From NCBI GenBank assembly GCA_963930645.1, contig OZ005656.1:187949659-188013658 (forward strand): a stretch of DNA of 64,000 nt, read 5' to 3'. The DNA comes from Salticus scenicus. Its lineage: Eukaryota > Arthropoda > Arachnida > Araneae > Salticidae. Made by a program: the position numbers and the translations under genes. This document shows positions 1-11,739 of the stretch, one piece after another (position 1 is the first letter of the stretch; each line of letters begins with the position of its first letter). The notes below the pieces were generated by a model, which ran no database searches, was not told the origin of the DNA, and saw only the letters and a list, made by a program, of their open reading frames with translations.

Positions 1-258
1 GATATTTAATTTCTAGCTATATGAACAGTAATTACAACAAATTGGTTTTATTTTTATTGAAACATAACTCCTTAATTAAATCAGAATGTTTTGCACTATG
101 AAGGTGCTAATATTTTTTTAATGCAGGATAGTTTCTTCTAAGTAAAATAAAGATTTTTTAATAATTTTAACAATAATAAAGATACTCGTTTTAAAATATG
201 TTGTTTACAATTTCCTTTCTGTAGAATATAATAGTCATTCAAAATATGTTTAAATTAT

Positions 259-450
259 TCAGCTATACCGTAGCACATAATTTGTTGAATAACCTCGTAC
301 AGTACTTAATTTGATCACTGATATCTCATACATTGTTCCCATATTTATCATTGTCTCGACATGGATAGTGGCTACTTTGAACTCTATCCAGTTGTCACAA
401 ATTTCACTGCTCGGCATGAAAATTGCTTCTGACTCAATTTCAGCATATTC
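259..450 (-). other. Unexplained open frame, coding-like composition, no start
   Basis: On the minus strand a frame stays open for about 63 codons between a TAA at 451-453 and a TGA at 259-261. Its translation is rich in E, I, V, M and T and lacks the K/N/F/Y homopolymer bias of most frames here. It includes the run FKVATIHVETMINMGTMYE. There is no ATG at the start and no convincing splice acceptor in front of it. The plus strand is also open over the same bases (from about 311), where it would encode a hydrophobic peptide, so neither direction is proven. It could be an exon fragment, a transposon relic or chance. I recognise no family. Confidence 0.12.
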
Positions 451-1191
451 TTATCCCGTTTTGCCCTATCACCCACGTTTTTTAGAACGGTCCATTATTT
501 TTGTCATTTTTTTCGGTGATTTTATGACTATAAATTTGATTTTTAGGAGGGGGAGTGTTATTTTAACCGTCAAATATCTTCTGAGGGGTTACAGAGTTGG
601 GAAATTCTAAAATATGGACATTTGCGACAAGGGAAAAATTTTGGAGGGGGGAGGGGATTTGCCACTGAAATTATGCATTACATATCTTATATCTTTTTAA
701 TCTGTTATTAATGTTTTTTTTTACTTTATATAGTTTTATTTTTAAGTGTTAAATTAATTATTTTTCATTCTTCATATGAAATTCATGTTCATAAAATTAT
801 CGAACAGGGAAATAAATTGAGGAATGGGGTAGTGTATCTCGAAAACGGTGGGTGACTGGGCAAAATGGGAGTCATATTCGGATTCTGGAGGTCATTTTAC
901 ATAGGATTCAGCAAAAATGGTATCAGAACTCGAAAAAAAAGAAAAAAAAAAAAAAAAAAAAATTACAGAGCAGTGTTTTCAATATTGCTGAAATTTCGAC
1001 CGAAATTCTTTATTCATTTCACAGTGAGGCATTTTGTATTTTTAATTGAAGGGCTGTTTAGAGAAACAAATTTCTGTGTAAAAAAAAAAAAAAAAGTAGA
1101 AGAAGAAGAAGAAGAAGAAATTAAAAAAGAAAAGAGTATATTTATTGCATAATATTCCAATAATTATTAACGTTATATACTGTTAATTTTA

Positions 1192-1445
1192 AGTGCTGAG
1201 ATAGCTCAGATAGCAAAGCGTCGAGTTCATAATTGTGTGTTCAGTTCCTCAAACGAACAAAGGTCGTTGTGTACATTAATACTGGCTGGTTCACATGAAA
1301 TGTGTCAGACTGTAATATCCGTCATGTTCAGAAAAATTAAAATTAATTGAAGCGAGGGTGCCACTCCCTTTGCGAAGGATCAAAATTGTGATGGCATGTT
1401 TTCAGGCCATCCCTAGCTCTGAATCCCAGACCGCCATACAATGCA
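1192..1445 (+). mobile_element. tRNA-derived SINE-like element
   Basis: The head resembles a tRNA with internal RNA polymerase III promoter boxes. An A-box-like TAGCTCAGATAGC lies at 1202-1214 and a B-box-like GTTCAGTTCC at 1239-1248, at roughly tRNA spacing. The body that follows is less AT-rich than its surroundings and contains two small hairpins: AGGGTG/CACTCCCT at about 1355-1369 and GATGGC/GCCATC at about 1390-1411. The B box differs from the consensus GTTCGAATCC at two or three positions, so this is probably an old copy. The 3' boundary is approximate and I see no clear target-site duplication. Confidence 0.5.
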
Positions 1446-2039
1446 AAAAGTGGATTTTGTACATATGCATAATGTTTTTATTTTCAAAAGGTAGCTGATT
1501 TAAGGGCCTCTTATAAATGAGGGGGAGTTGTATTAGCTCATTTGCCTTAAAAATAATTATTATTATCCAATTTTAAAAGTGAAATAAAATAGGCTGATCA
1601 GGGAATTGAAAGAGTCGAAATGAGAATATTTCAGGCTGAGTATTGCTGGATAGGGGAATATTAAACCAGTAACAATATGAAATAAAATAACGAATATTAT
1701 TTGGAATTTATAGAAAAAGAAAGTAATTTTCTCGTTGGTTTTGAAATAGATTACCTTCAACATTTTATTGCTATTATTATTATTATTATTTTTATTTGTT
1801 AAACAGAATTTAATTTAGAATTTCAGTCTTATTTTTTCCCCAGCCTTTCCCTCTTTATATATTTGTAAACTAAATTTTGTAATAGATTATTTCTCATTAT
1901 GCAGAATTTAAAGTAATCTACTGCAGTTGAGAGAGATAGAGTCTTCTATCAGAAAGAAATAGCGATCCTAATAATGATCCCATTAATGATGTTGATAGTT
2001 AAAAGGGTAGATAAACGGGAAACAAAATAAAATTTAATT

Positions 2040-3790
2040 TAATAAAACAATGAGATTATTAACGGAAAATAACAAATTTTATTGTTAATTAAAGTTTTTC
2101 GGGGCATATAGAAGTCCATGAATTAGAGTTATAATTGTCATATTAGTTATTATTATTTTTTTTTTAAGAGTATAAAGTTATTTTATTTATTCTTATTTTT
2201 TATAAATGAGTATATTGTATATATTAAATCAGATTAATTATTTTCAACATATTTTGTTATTTACAAATTATTCCAGTTGCTTCAGCCCAATTTAATAACT
2301 AATTAAGGTATTTCGAGGCATAAACACATAGGTAAGTAAATGAAAAGGAATAATAACTTTAATTACATTTTTTTTTTTTAAGATAAAAAAAAAAATGTAT
2401 TATATTAATTCACATTTTTTTTTAGAAGCTCATAATAAACTGTTATTGATCTGATTAATTATTTTCAACATATTTTGTAATTTAGGAAATATTGCAGTTC
2501 TCTTTTTTCATTTTATCCCGTTATCTTGTGTATTTATTTTCACGACATTAAACAATAAATTTAGAGACTTTCGTCGTCTCCCTGTAAATAAATTCGACAC
2601 AAGAGCATTTTCAATAATACGACTTTTGAGAAAATCATTGCCGAGTAATAAAACGGCACAATTGCAATTCGCTTTAATGCAATTTAATAATTAATCAGAG
2701 TTTTTCTGGGGATACATATATGCCTCGAAATAACATGTAAATCTACGAAACGGAATAATTACACATACAAATCAATAAAACGGAATGGTTTTGTTATTTT
2801 TATTATTATGTTTTATTATTATGTGTTATTATTATTATTATTATTTTATACTGAAACGAAATGATAACTTTCATTATTATTTTTTTTTTTTTAAATACTG
2901 AAACAAAATTATAACTTTCATTACTTTTTTTTGTAAGGAGCAAAAATTTACTTTTATTCATTCTTATTATTCATTCTTATTTTACATAATTACGTATTAA
3001 AAGTTTTCTAAACTACTTAATTAATTTCGATGCATTATGTGATTTTAATAAAACATTACGGTTAGTTTTTCTCTTCTTATCCAATTACCTTATTTAATTA
3101 TTATTATTATTATTGTTTATTTAATTATTTTTATTTTTATTTATTTATTTATTTTTTTTTTCAATGAAACGGAATGATAACTTTCCTTATAATTGTTACT
3201 TTTTTTCCCCTTTCTTTCTTTCTTCTTCTTATTTTTTTTTTTTTTTAAGGTTAAAAAAAATATTCATTTTCATTTTACATAATTGCGTATTAAATAGTTT
3301 TTAATCCGATTAATTAAATTCGATGCATTTTGTGATTCAGAAAACATTACATTTATCAGATTAAATGGCTTTTGATCTGATTAATTATCTTGAACACATT
3401 TTAAGAAACATTTTGTCCCCTTATCCCATTACCTTGTTTAATCAATTTTTTCAATGAAGCGAAATTATAACTTTTATTTATTTATTTTATTTCTTAAGAG
3501 TAAAAAAAAAAAAAAAATATTTTCATTCATTCTCATTTTATTAAATTACGTATTAAACGGTTTTTAATCCTACTAATTGTCTTCGATGCATTTTGTGATT
3601 TACGAAATATTACGGTTCGTCTTCCTCTTCTTATCCCGTTACCTTGTTTATTCATTTTTTACGACATTAAACAATCAATTTAAAGGCTCTTGTCGTCTCC
3701 CTATAAATAAATTCGACACGAGAGCGTTTTCAATTATATGACTTTTGAGAAGATCAGTGCCGAAGTAACACCATGGCACGATAAAATACA
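2040..3790. repeat. Degenerate tandem repeat region, about 260-290 bp units
   Basis: Several phrases recur in the same order. TCGATGCATTWTGTGATT appears at about 3028, 3320 and 3583. A phrase reading 'gaaacggaatgataacttt' and variants appears at about 2850, 2900, 3165 and 3455. A longer block containing CGACATTAAACAAT and TCGTCGTCTCCCT is present at about 2519-2660 and again at 3636-3780. The copies differ by many substitutions and homopolymer-length changes, so the array is old. No coding potential is evident. Confidence 0.6.
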
Positions 3791-4010
3791 TGTTTATAGC
3801 GTCATCTAAAAATGATAAAAACTTGGCGTCAAAATTCCGATTCAGCAACCCTCAACTTGGCGACATCATCGCCTGGGACATTTTTTCCCCCCGTGGGCCA
3901 TAATGTCCAATACATAAATTCACATACAAATCATCGTTCAATTGGGCACCTGGGCTTCCGCTCCCATTGCAGGTAAATATGAATCGACCAGGGGGACATC
4001 GAAGTGGGTC

Positions 4011-4127
4011 TCAATGTAAGACCCTCTTCTCATAGATGGGCTTGTTGAAAATTGTCTCAATGGAATATGACGACAGTAATATAATTTCCTGCTCAGCTTT
4101 TGATCCTAAATGTTCTTCTAAAGGCCT
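4011..4127 (-). CDS. Candidate terminal exon of an unidentified minus-strand gene
   Basis: Read on the minus strand, a pyrimidine-rich acceptor (ATATATTTTTCAG, + strand 4128-4140) is followed at 4127 by 38 open codons and a TGA at 4011-4013. The peptide reads RPLEEHLGSKAEQEIILLSS and then continues to YEKRVLH. It is charged, balanced and free of the AT-driven bias seen elsewhere. After the TGA the same frame is open for another 52 codons, and a second minus-strand frame is open over about 55 codons, so a broken or frameshifted exon is possible. The segment from about 3770 to 4130 has clearly higher GC than its surroundings. I do not recognise the protein, and no upstream partner exon was found in the window. 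Chance openness in a GC-richer block remains a real alternative. Confidence 0.28.
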   Translation of the reverse strand, partial: RPLEEHLGSKAEQEIILLSSYSIETIFNKPIYEKRVLH

Positions 4128-4214
4128 CTGAAAAATATATAAAAAAGCGTCTTCCTTTTTTGCGCCCTTACTAAATAGCCATAAACTAATAGTGCAAGCA
4201 GATCGCGCTATATA

Positions 4215-5368
4215 GAAAGTTTTAAATATATCCTGGCCACAAACAATTGTTGTGTTTAGATATTTTGGTTTGTTTGTGAATCACGAACCCTCTGATTTTG
4301 TTTCGTATGGAAGACGTTGTAATAAAACTGCTATTTTAAAAAAGATTTTTACATGCGAATATCTGTTTCCCTTATATTATATTTTAAGAATTTTATCAAA
4401 CAATGATTCAATATTTTAATAATGATATTTAACAGTCATAAATATAATAGTTAATTGAAAGTGGTATAAAATGATTAATAATAGAAGCATCCAAAATGAA
4501 AGCGAAATAATCAATTCGTAGAAGATTTTAAATATATAATGGCCACAAACATTTGTTTTGCTTTGATATTTTGGTTTGTTTTTGAATCCCGAACACTCTA
4601 ATTTATTTTTATTTATTTATTTATTTTTCCATTACGGAAGACATTAATAAAACTGTTCTTCAGTCGGTAACAAAAGTGTCCGAACACTAGCAAAAATTCC
4701 TATGTGAAAAAAGTACACTTCATATGGTTTTGTTAAATAAATCCTTATCGAATCATGCTCTTAGGATGACTAAGAACAGGATTCTACAAGGATTTATTTA
4801 ACAAAACCGCAAGAAGTGTACTCTTTTTACATAGGAATTTTTGCTAGTGTTCGGACACTTTTTTTACCGACTGTACGTATATCTGATTTTACTTGTGACA
4901 TATAATTTATGAATTTTATAAAAAATGCTGCAATATTTAAATAATGTTATTTAACAGTCATATGTATAATAATTAATTGAAAGAGGTATAAAATGAATGA
5001 TATATAGAAGCATTAAATTAAATCTAAATAATCAATTCTTAGAAAGTTTTAAATATATCCTGGCCGCAAACGATTGTTGTGTTTTGATATTTTGGTTTGT
5101 TTGTGAATCACGAATCCTCTGATTTTGCTTAGTAACGGAAGACATTAATAAAACTATTGTTTTCCGAAATGTATTTAATGCGAATACTTCTTTTCATTCA
5201 TACATATTATATTTTGCGATTTATTTTATTTATTTATTTATTTTTTAAGAAAAGCTGCAATATTTTAATAATGATATTTAGCAGTTATAAGTATATAATT
5301 AATTGAAAGTGGTATAAAATGAATGATATGTAGAAGTATTGGATGAAAGAGAAATAATTAAATCAAAG
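4215..5368. repeat. Three-copy tandem repeat, period about 306 bp
   Basis: The unit begins with GAAAGTTTTAAATATAT and then 'tggccacaaac'. It starts at 4215, 4521 and 5042. The first spacing is 306 bp. The second is 521 bp, which becomes 308 bp once the 213-bp MITE at 4661-4873 is subtracted. Each unit carries the same internal order: TTTTGGTTTGTTT, a gaa-gac-att phrase, 'aatattttaataatgatattta', and a block ending in TTGAAAGTGGTATAAAATGA. A diverged partial fourth copy of the last block lies at about 5624-5690. Confidence 0.8.
4661..4873. mobile_element. Tc1/mariner-like palindromic MITE
   Basis: The element begins CAGTCGGTAACAAAAGTGTC and ends with the inverted counterpart GACACTTTTTTTACCGACTG. 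The inverted arms run about 85 bp each with few mismatches, leaving a short unique centre around 4745-4785. The right end is followed by TA at 4874-4875; the left flank reads TT, so the expected TA duplication is damaged on that side. There is no internal coding capacity, so this is a non-autonomous element dependent on a Tc1-type transposase. It sits inside the middle copy of the 306-bp tandem repeat. Confidence 0.82.
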
Positions 5369-7931
5369 AGATAAAGTTGACTTAGATTAATTTAATTAAT
5401 TAAATTAGGTTAAAAATTTAACTGTAATATTATATCGGAAAAATATCAGTTTAGGAAAAATCTTCATCTTCATCTTCTTATTATTTTTTAATTTCTGTTT
5501 TAATTTATTTAATTTATAAAATTATTTCTAATCAGCTGTTTTTAAATACAGATGCCTAACTTATTTTATATATATTACAAATTATTTCGAATTGCAGTTA
5601 CATTTTTATAATCATTTTTAGCGCTGCTGTAATAATTAATTGAAAGCGATATAGAAATGAAAGTGGTTTAGAAATATTGGTTAAAAGAAATTATCATTTT
5701 TAATTATTATTGAAATATTAAACGAAAGTACAGTTTATTTAAAGAAAATCGACGCGTTTCTAGATGTACATAAAATTTATATGCAAGAGAAATTTATATT
5801 TAATTAGTTTACTTTTTGGGCTCTTTTTTGACACTTTAAAAAGGCGTTTTAGTAATAATAATAATAATAATAATAATAATTTAAAAAAAAGATAGAGAAA
5901 CAACTAAACTTTTTAAAGAAAGATAATTTCAAATAAGAAACACATGCACATTGTGAAAAATTATTTATTCGTTAGAAAGGGAAAAAACAATCTTTTTATT
6001 TTTCTTCATACCAGTTTTTTCATAAAAATAAAAATTAAATAAATTAATTAAAATAAATAAAATTAAAATTAAAAATTAAAGTTCAAGCTGAAAATTTTCG
6101 AAATTTCTACTTTGATGAGTATGAACATCAAAAATAAAATGAAGTCGAATAATTTTTAACATTAAAAAATTACTCAAAATATTTATTAACTATTTCAAAG
6201 AAGGTAAATATTTTAATGATAACTGATAAACAATAAAACTAATTTAAATGAATATGAAAGTGATAACTAACTAATTTAATTAATTGAATCGAATGGTGTT
6301 AGCAGTTTTTCTCTAAGGAAGACATATTAAAAATTTTAAAAATCAAATATTCATTCCAAAATCTCTCTTTCATAAATGATTATGAATAATTTAATGAAGA
6401 AGCTCCTTTTAACACAATTCTTTAAAAATAAATGTTATAAAAAATATTATAAAAATTTATTTTAGATTTAAAAAAGAAGAAAAAAAAATCAGAAATTAGG
6501 AAATTTTAAAGAATAATCTTGGATTTACCAATTTTTTTAAATTAGAGAGAAAGTTAATAATAAGTACATTCTTCTTACATAAGGAAACATAAAAGTTCAC
6601 AGACATATATATTTCATATTTAAATTATTTAAAGACTGCATACATATTATGAAGTTTTTTTTTTTTTTATTTTTATTTAATGTTATGCACTTTGAACAAT
6701 AATATATATATATAATTAAAAAATAAAAATGTGCCAATATTTTTAGTCTCATGTGTATTGTTTTACATAATTTCTAATACATTTTCTTTTTGATGACTGA
6801 ATCGCAATTTTTTTGGTCATGTTTCTATTATAATTACAATGTTTTTCAGTTATTGCAATCATTAAATATCTTTTACATATTTCTTATTCCCAGTTTATAC
6901 TAATTTTTTCTTAAAAAAAAAAAAAAAAAATTCTTTTTTTTCTTTTTTCTTTTTTTTTTATGAAAATGAATGGAATGTTTTATTATAAAGTCTCATTTTT
7001 TTCTTCAAAGATAAATTAAATTACGATTTTACAGAAGAGTAAGGATAGATAGTAACGTTAGGTTAAATTACAACATTAAAAAAAAATTAATATTATTAAT
7101 ATTAATATTTTAAATTGAGAAAAATTCTGCTTAATTAATCAATAAAGAGAATTCACTTCTGATAAAATATAAATAATTTATCTTGCCTATGCCCTATTCA
7201 TTTATTTACTTATTTACCTTTTTTTATTTATTTTTTCTTTTCTTTTCTCTCATCGCTTTCTCTTTTTTCCCCCAAAACCAAATGATGAAAGTTATATTTA
7301 AAACAATTGATACAAGAACATGCTTCAAAATTCAATATTTAAGCTATTTAAAAAAAAAAAAAAAAAAAATATATATATATGCATGAAAATATGTCACAAA
7401 TATGTCACATGTGTTGTGATTGAAAAAAAAAAGATAAAATCATAACACATATCTATATATTTTTTCTAATAAATACTTTTAATTACTGCTCTGTATGTGT
7501 AACTATTATTTTCTATACTATAACTATTGTATACTATAACTATTATTTTCCATAGTATGATCATATTGCATCTTCGTTTGAAACTATTTGGGTTTTCATT
7601 TCTGATGGAGGAATGTTTGTGTATTAAAGTTACTGAACTCTAGATGGCGCCACTATGACAGGAATGATTTATTATTCATAGAAAATTAATCTACACAAAC
7701 ACACACGTCAAAATAATAATAATAATAAAAACTTCGTAGAAAGTGCAAATTTTATCTTCTAAGAAATTTAATATAGGGCACTCTTTTTCTTTTTTTTTAA
7801 TAAACGCAATAAAATAAGGAAAATTACAGAAAGAAACGTCAAATCTATCAAATATTTTCAATATGAATTTTTTTTTTTGTGAATTATTATGAATATGAAT
7901 TTCCAGCAATTTTTTCTTAAAGCTTTTTCTT

Positions 7932-7968
<37 letters not shown>

Positions 7969-8042
7969 ATTATGTTATAAAGTTAATCAATGTTTGAATA
8001 TTTAAAAGTCAAATAAGTATAGGAGGATATAACTATACATTG

Positions 8043-8074
<32 letters not shown>

Positions 8075-8876
8075 CTATACATCCCTCCCTAAACCACACA
8101 CATGAATGTATTAATAGTTCAATGAAATTAAAACTAAAATTTATGTTTATTCTACGAAACTTTTTATCATATGTATATTAATTTTAGTTCAAGTAAAAAT
8201 ATTGTATACTGTGAAATGTAGCTGTAAAATAATAATAAAAGGATAAAAATAAAAATACCCTTAACTTACAAAATGGTCTTTACACTTGAGGCAATTTATG
8301 TAGAATTAATCTAGGCAATTTACCTAGAAAATGAATTAAAAAAAAAAAAAAAAAAATGTTTAATTTTATTTAACTAGCGTTTACTACTAACATATAACCT
8401 TGTAACAATTTTTAATTAAAAGGAAAAGTAATTGAAAGTATATATAGATTTTGACAAAATTGAATGATTTTTTCATAAGTAATTATATATTCAAGTAAGT
8501 GTTAATCGTATATATGTCTGAAGAACCGTAGAGTTTAATGCTGTGTTTAAATTAAACTTTAAACCAAACAATGTAAATGCTAACGATAAAATAAGCTTTA
8601 TTTGTATTTTAAAATTATTCAGAAGCGTGCACGAAAAATTCATATATATATAACTTTTTGTTATTACATTATATAAATATTATTTATTTTTAACAATGAT
8701 TAATTAATTTATTATTATTGTCATAATTGTTAATGCAATAACGGAAAAAAAAGCTTAATAAAGACATTAAATAGCTTATTAAATTTCGTATAATTGTACT
8801 TGGGACAAAAAAAAAAAAATCTTAAAATTACAAAAAATAATAGACACACATACACAAAATACTTATTATATTCCTT

Positions 8877-8916
<40 letters not shown>

Positions 8917-9093
8917 TTAGAAAAACATAATAAGTTACGTTAAAATGCAATTTGTTATTTTATATTTTTAAGTTATCAATAGAATTGATAAGATGTGAAA
9001 AACGAATATAATAATATTATACAAACTAAAATAGATCACATATGTAAAAAAATAAAATTTATCTCATGAATGCATAAAACGTGTTATATATAT

Positions 9094-9131
<38 letters not shown>

Positions 9132-9880
9132 TATCAGAACGTACAGTATATATATATATATATATATATTGTATATATACATAAAAAGGAAAAAATAACT
9201 GCATACAAATTAATTAGGAGACCACATTTCGAAGATGTTATGACACACAGACAAAGATGCAGATCGGCACAGATGAAAGTAGGTGTAATTTAAAAATGTC
9301 ATAGAATCATGAAAATGTAGGATATCACAGGGAAATCATTTAATGTTTGAATTATTGAAATATCTAAATTAGTACGTAAAATAGGGGAATGTAATTATTG
9401 TTTAACAATAGCTGTAATTTTCCTTAAAAGTATAGATTTTAATTTTTTTTTTTAACTCTTTTTTGAATAAGCTTTACATATGAAATTTGCAACATTCCAA
9501 TGCATTAAATGCTTTAAAAAGGATGTTTCGCAGTTTTCAATAAATGTAAAATATTAAAAATATGTGTAATAAGTATAAGTTTATGATAAAAAATAAGTAC
9601 TCTATTCTAAGTTGGTGCTTTACATTAACTGGAATGCCTGAAAACACTGTTCGAATCCTAATACATTTAATGATTGTAAATTTCGCGTATTTTCTTCCGA
9701 AACTGACTCTGTAAGTTTGTCAGAAAGTTTCATAGGCAGGGATAAGTTTACATTTATGTTTTTACTTATTTATTATTACTAGTCTTCTTACTTTCTTTTT
9801 CTTTTCACTTTCGGCCATTTTTAACTCTCATTCATAAAATGTAAATATATATATATATATAATTTACTTTTGCTTATTTT
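5369..9880. other. AT-rich stretch without supported genes
   Basis: This stretch is dominated by poly-A/T runs (for example about 6915-6930, 7935-7964 and 8050-8074), (AAT)n at about 5851-5881, AT dinucleotides at about 8879-8918 and a GATA/TA microsatellite at 9090-9170. Open frames here are short and follow homopolymers. A lone B-box-like GTTCGAATCC lies near 9648, in a slightly less AT-rich patch (9600-9760) that might be a decayed tRNA-derived repeat. No A box could be placed with confidence. Confidence 0.6.
9090..9170. repeat. Compound TA/GATA microsatellite
   Basis: About nine GATA units at 9096-9130 are preceded by a TA run and followed after a short spacer by a longer TA run at about 9147-9169. 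It is a simple sequence repeat with no other feature. Confidence 0.95.
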
Positions 9881-10167
9881 TCAATTTTAGGCCAGGGGTC
9901 CATCCAGGCAAAAATTTGAGCCCTTCACAAAATAAGTCCCTTCCCAAAATTCAAATGTATAAAATGTGAAATTTCGCAAATTTCAATTCCATAAAATGGA
10001 CCCCTTCACAAAAATCAAATTCATAAAAATCACAGAATTCCATTTAAAAATGATCCATTTATAACTATTTTCCATATTTTCAGTATTATTTTCAGTGTGG
10101 GGCACTTGGTATATAATTAAATATAATAAGAAGAAAGAAAAAAAAACAAAAAAAAACTGGTGTTTTA

Positions 10168-10497
10168 AAGTAATAAATACAAAACTTTGAATAAACGCCA
10201 TAAAATGCAATAAACTCGCAACAATTGAACAGAACACACGGCGAACAAAATAGGCACGAGCGCTGCAATCAAAGCGGCAACGCACATTGCCGCTGCACTG
10301 TGCTGCACCAGCACAGTACACCACTACAAATGTAGTGTTACAATGCGTTGCCACTTTGATTGCAGCGCTCGTGCCTATTTTGTTCGTCTGACAAAGAGTC
10401 CTGTGTTATTTCGACCCGAAACTATTGTTTCGAGTTTTTTGTATTTAATGCTGTTCATTCAAAGTTTTGTACTTATTACTTACAATGAAACGCTGTT
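10168..10497. mobile_element. Long imperfect palindrome (fold-back element)
   Basis: The inner arms at 10242-10284 and 10344-10386 are 43 bp each and almost perfectly complementary (CGAACAAAATAGGCACGAGC opposite its reverse complement). The 59-bp centre contains smaller hairpins (CTGTGCTGCACCAGCACAG and CACTACAAATGTAGTG). Outside these, complementarity continues with gaps: AAGTAATAAATACAAAACTT at about 10168 pairs with the segment ending near 10485. The inner part is markedly GC-richer than its flanks. I found no clear target duplication, so calling it a mobile fold-back element rather than a local inverted duplication is inference. The minus-strand open frame crossing it is a by-product of the palindrome. 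Confidence 0.7.
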
Positions 10498-10795
10498 GAC
10501 TTAATATTAAACATCATTTAGAATTACTGTTAAAATTAAATGTTTTACACAATAATACTTTTTTCCTAAAATTAGGCCTCAAAAATTAAAACTTGAATTG
10601 ACCTTTGTAGACGATTTGAAGGAAAATATATATTAAGTATATAAAAGGGATCGATTTGTCCAGTAAAATTATTGTTTTTAACTATTATAAATATTATTAT
10701 GAAAAATATCTTAATTATATTACTAATTTATAATTTTCTGAGAGTATTTTATAATGATAAATCATTTAGCATGTGATTTCTAATAGAATATAATA

Positions 10796-10957
10796 CAGTG
10801 GAACCTCTCAAGTTGGACACCCCTCTAAGTTGGACGCTTTTTCTCCGAACGGAATGTATCCATTAACATTATGTCTAACCCCTATAAGTTGGAAATCTCT
10901 CTAAGTTGGACACTTTTTCTTGGAACCGTAGGTGTCCAACTTAGAGAGGTTTTACTG
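10796..10957 (+). mobile_element. pogo/Tigger-like MITE, copy 1
   Basis: The 162-bp element begins CAGTGGAACCTCTCAAGTTG and ends in the inverted form AACTTAGAGAGGTTTTACTG. TA lies directly outside both ends (10794-10795 and 10958-10959), the target duplication of the Tc1/mariner/pogo superfamily. Internally the phrase AAGTTGGACAC occurs several times in both orientations, forming subterminal repeats that could bind transposase. It has no coding capacity. A nearly identical copy lies in the opposite orientation at 60824-60980. Confidence 0.88.
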
Positions 10958-11739
10958 TATCCCTTATCCTTGTAGGAAAGTTGTGAAATTTCAAATATTG
11001 TTTAGAAATAAATTTAGTAAAGAATCACTTTATAACATGCAACTGAATGTACTTAAGAAAACACCAATAATAACAATAACAACAGCAACAATAACTGTAA
11101 CAATGATAATAGCAATAGTTTTGATACAGAAATCAAAATGATCATCTATGCTTGTCATCTTAGGAGCGATAATTTATTTTCCATCTTCTTTTTCTTTAAT
11201 TGGCTTATATTAATATTCTGCTAAAATGAGTTAATTGAAATATGAACAAATAATAATAAAAAATAATAATGATAGTCATAAGACTATTTTTTCGATTATT
11301 AGCTATTTCCAATATTTTCTTAAGGTATTTTATCCAGCCAAGCAAATGTTCATATTTCATTTATTTTTAGTTTATTTTATTCCTTAAATAATTCTTTTAA
11401 AAATTCTTGATATTGTTATTTTTATGCAGTTTTTTTTTTTTTTTTTTATTAATCTATGAATTAAAACTTTCTTTGCATGTATTTAAATTAGTTTGCTAGC
11501 ATAGTTAAGTTAAAATATGAAACATAGCAAAGTAGGTTTGTTTTGTATCGTGCAATAATTGTTTTTAATCAATTATTCATATTTTTTGTTTCTCATGTGG
11601 ATTAAAACTTTTATATGCAATACAACAAAACACTTCAAAGTAAAAATAATGAATAAATAACAACAACAATAATAATAATAATAAAATGTGCTTTATGTAA
11701 TTTTTCCTTTTCTTTATTTTTAATATATATGTATGTATA

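Noticed and set aside
865..1152. 95-codon plus-strand frame rich in K and E
   Set aside because: It runs through two poly-A tracts and a (GAA)n microsatellite; the peptide is a product of simple sequence.
8268..8340. Minus-strand segment with a good acceptor and a GTAAGT donor 54 bp apart
   Set aside because: All three frames of the intervening 54 bp contain a stop, so it cannot be an internal coding exon.
9886..9965. Strong acceptor-like TTTTTCAATTTTAG followed by an open stretch on the plus strand
   Set aside because: Frames are 14-26 codons only, and part of the segment resembles DNA near 515-640 in inverse orientation, suggesting a repeat.
9983..10354. 123-codon minus-strand frame
   Set aside because: It spans the fold-back palindrome and a T-rich run, with no domain and no upstream promoter or splice signal.
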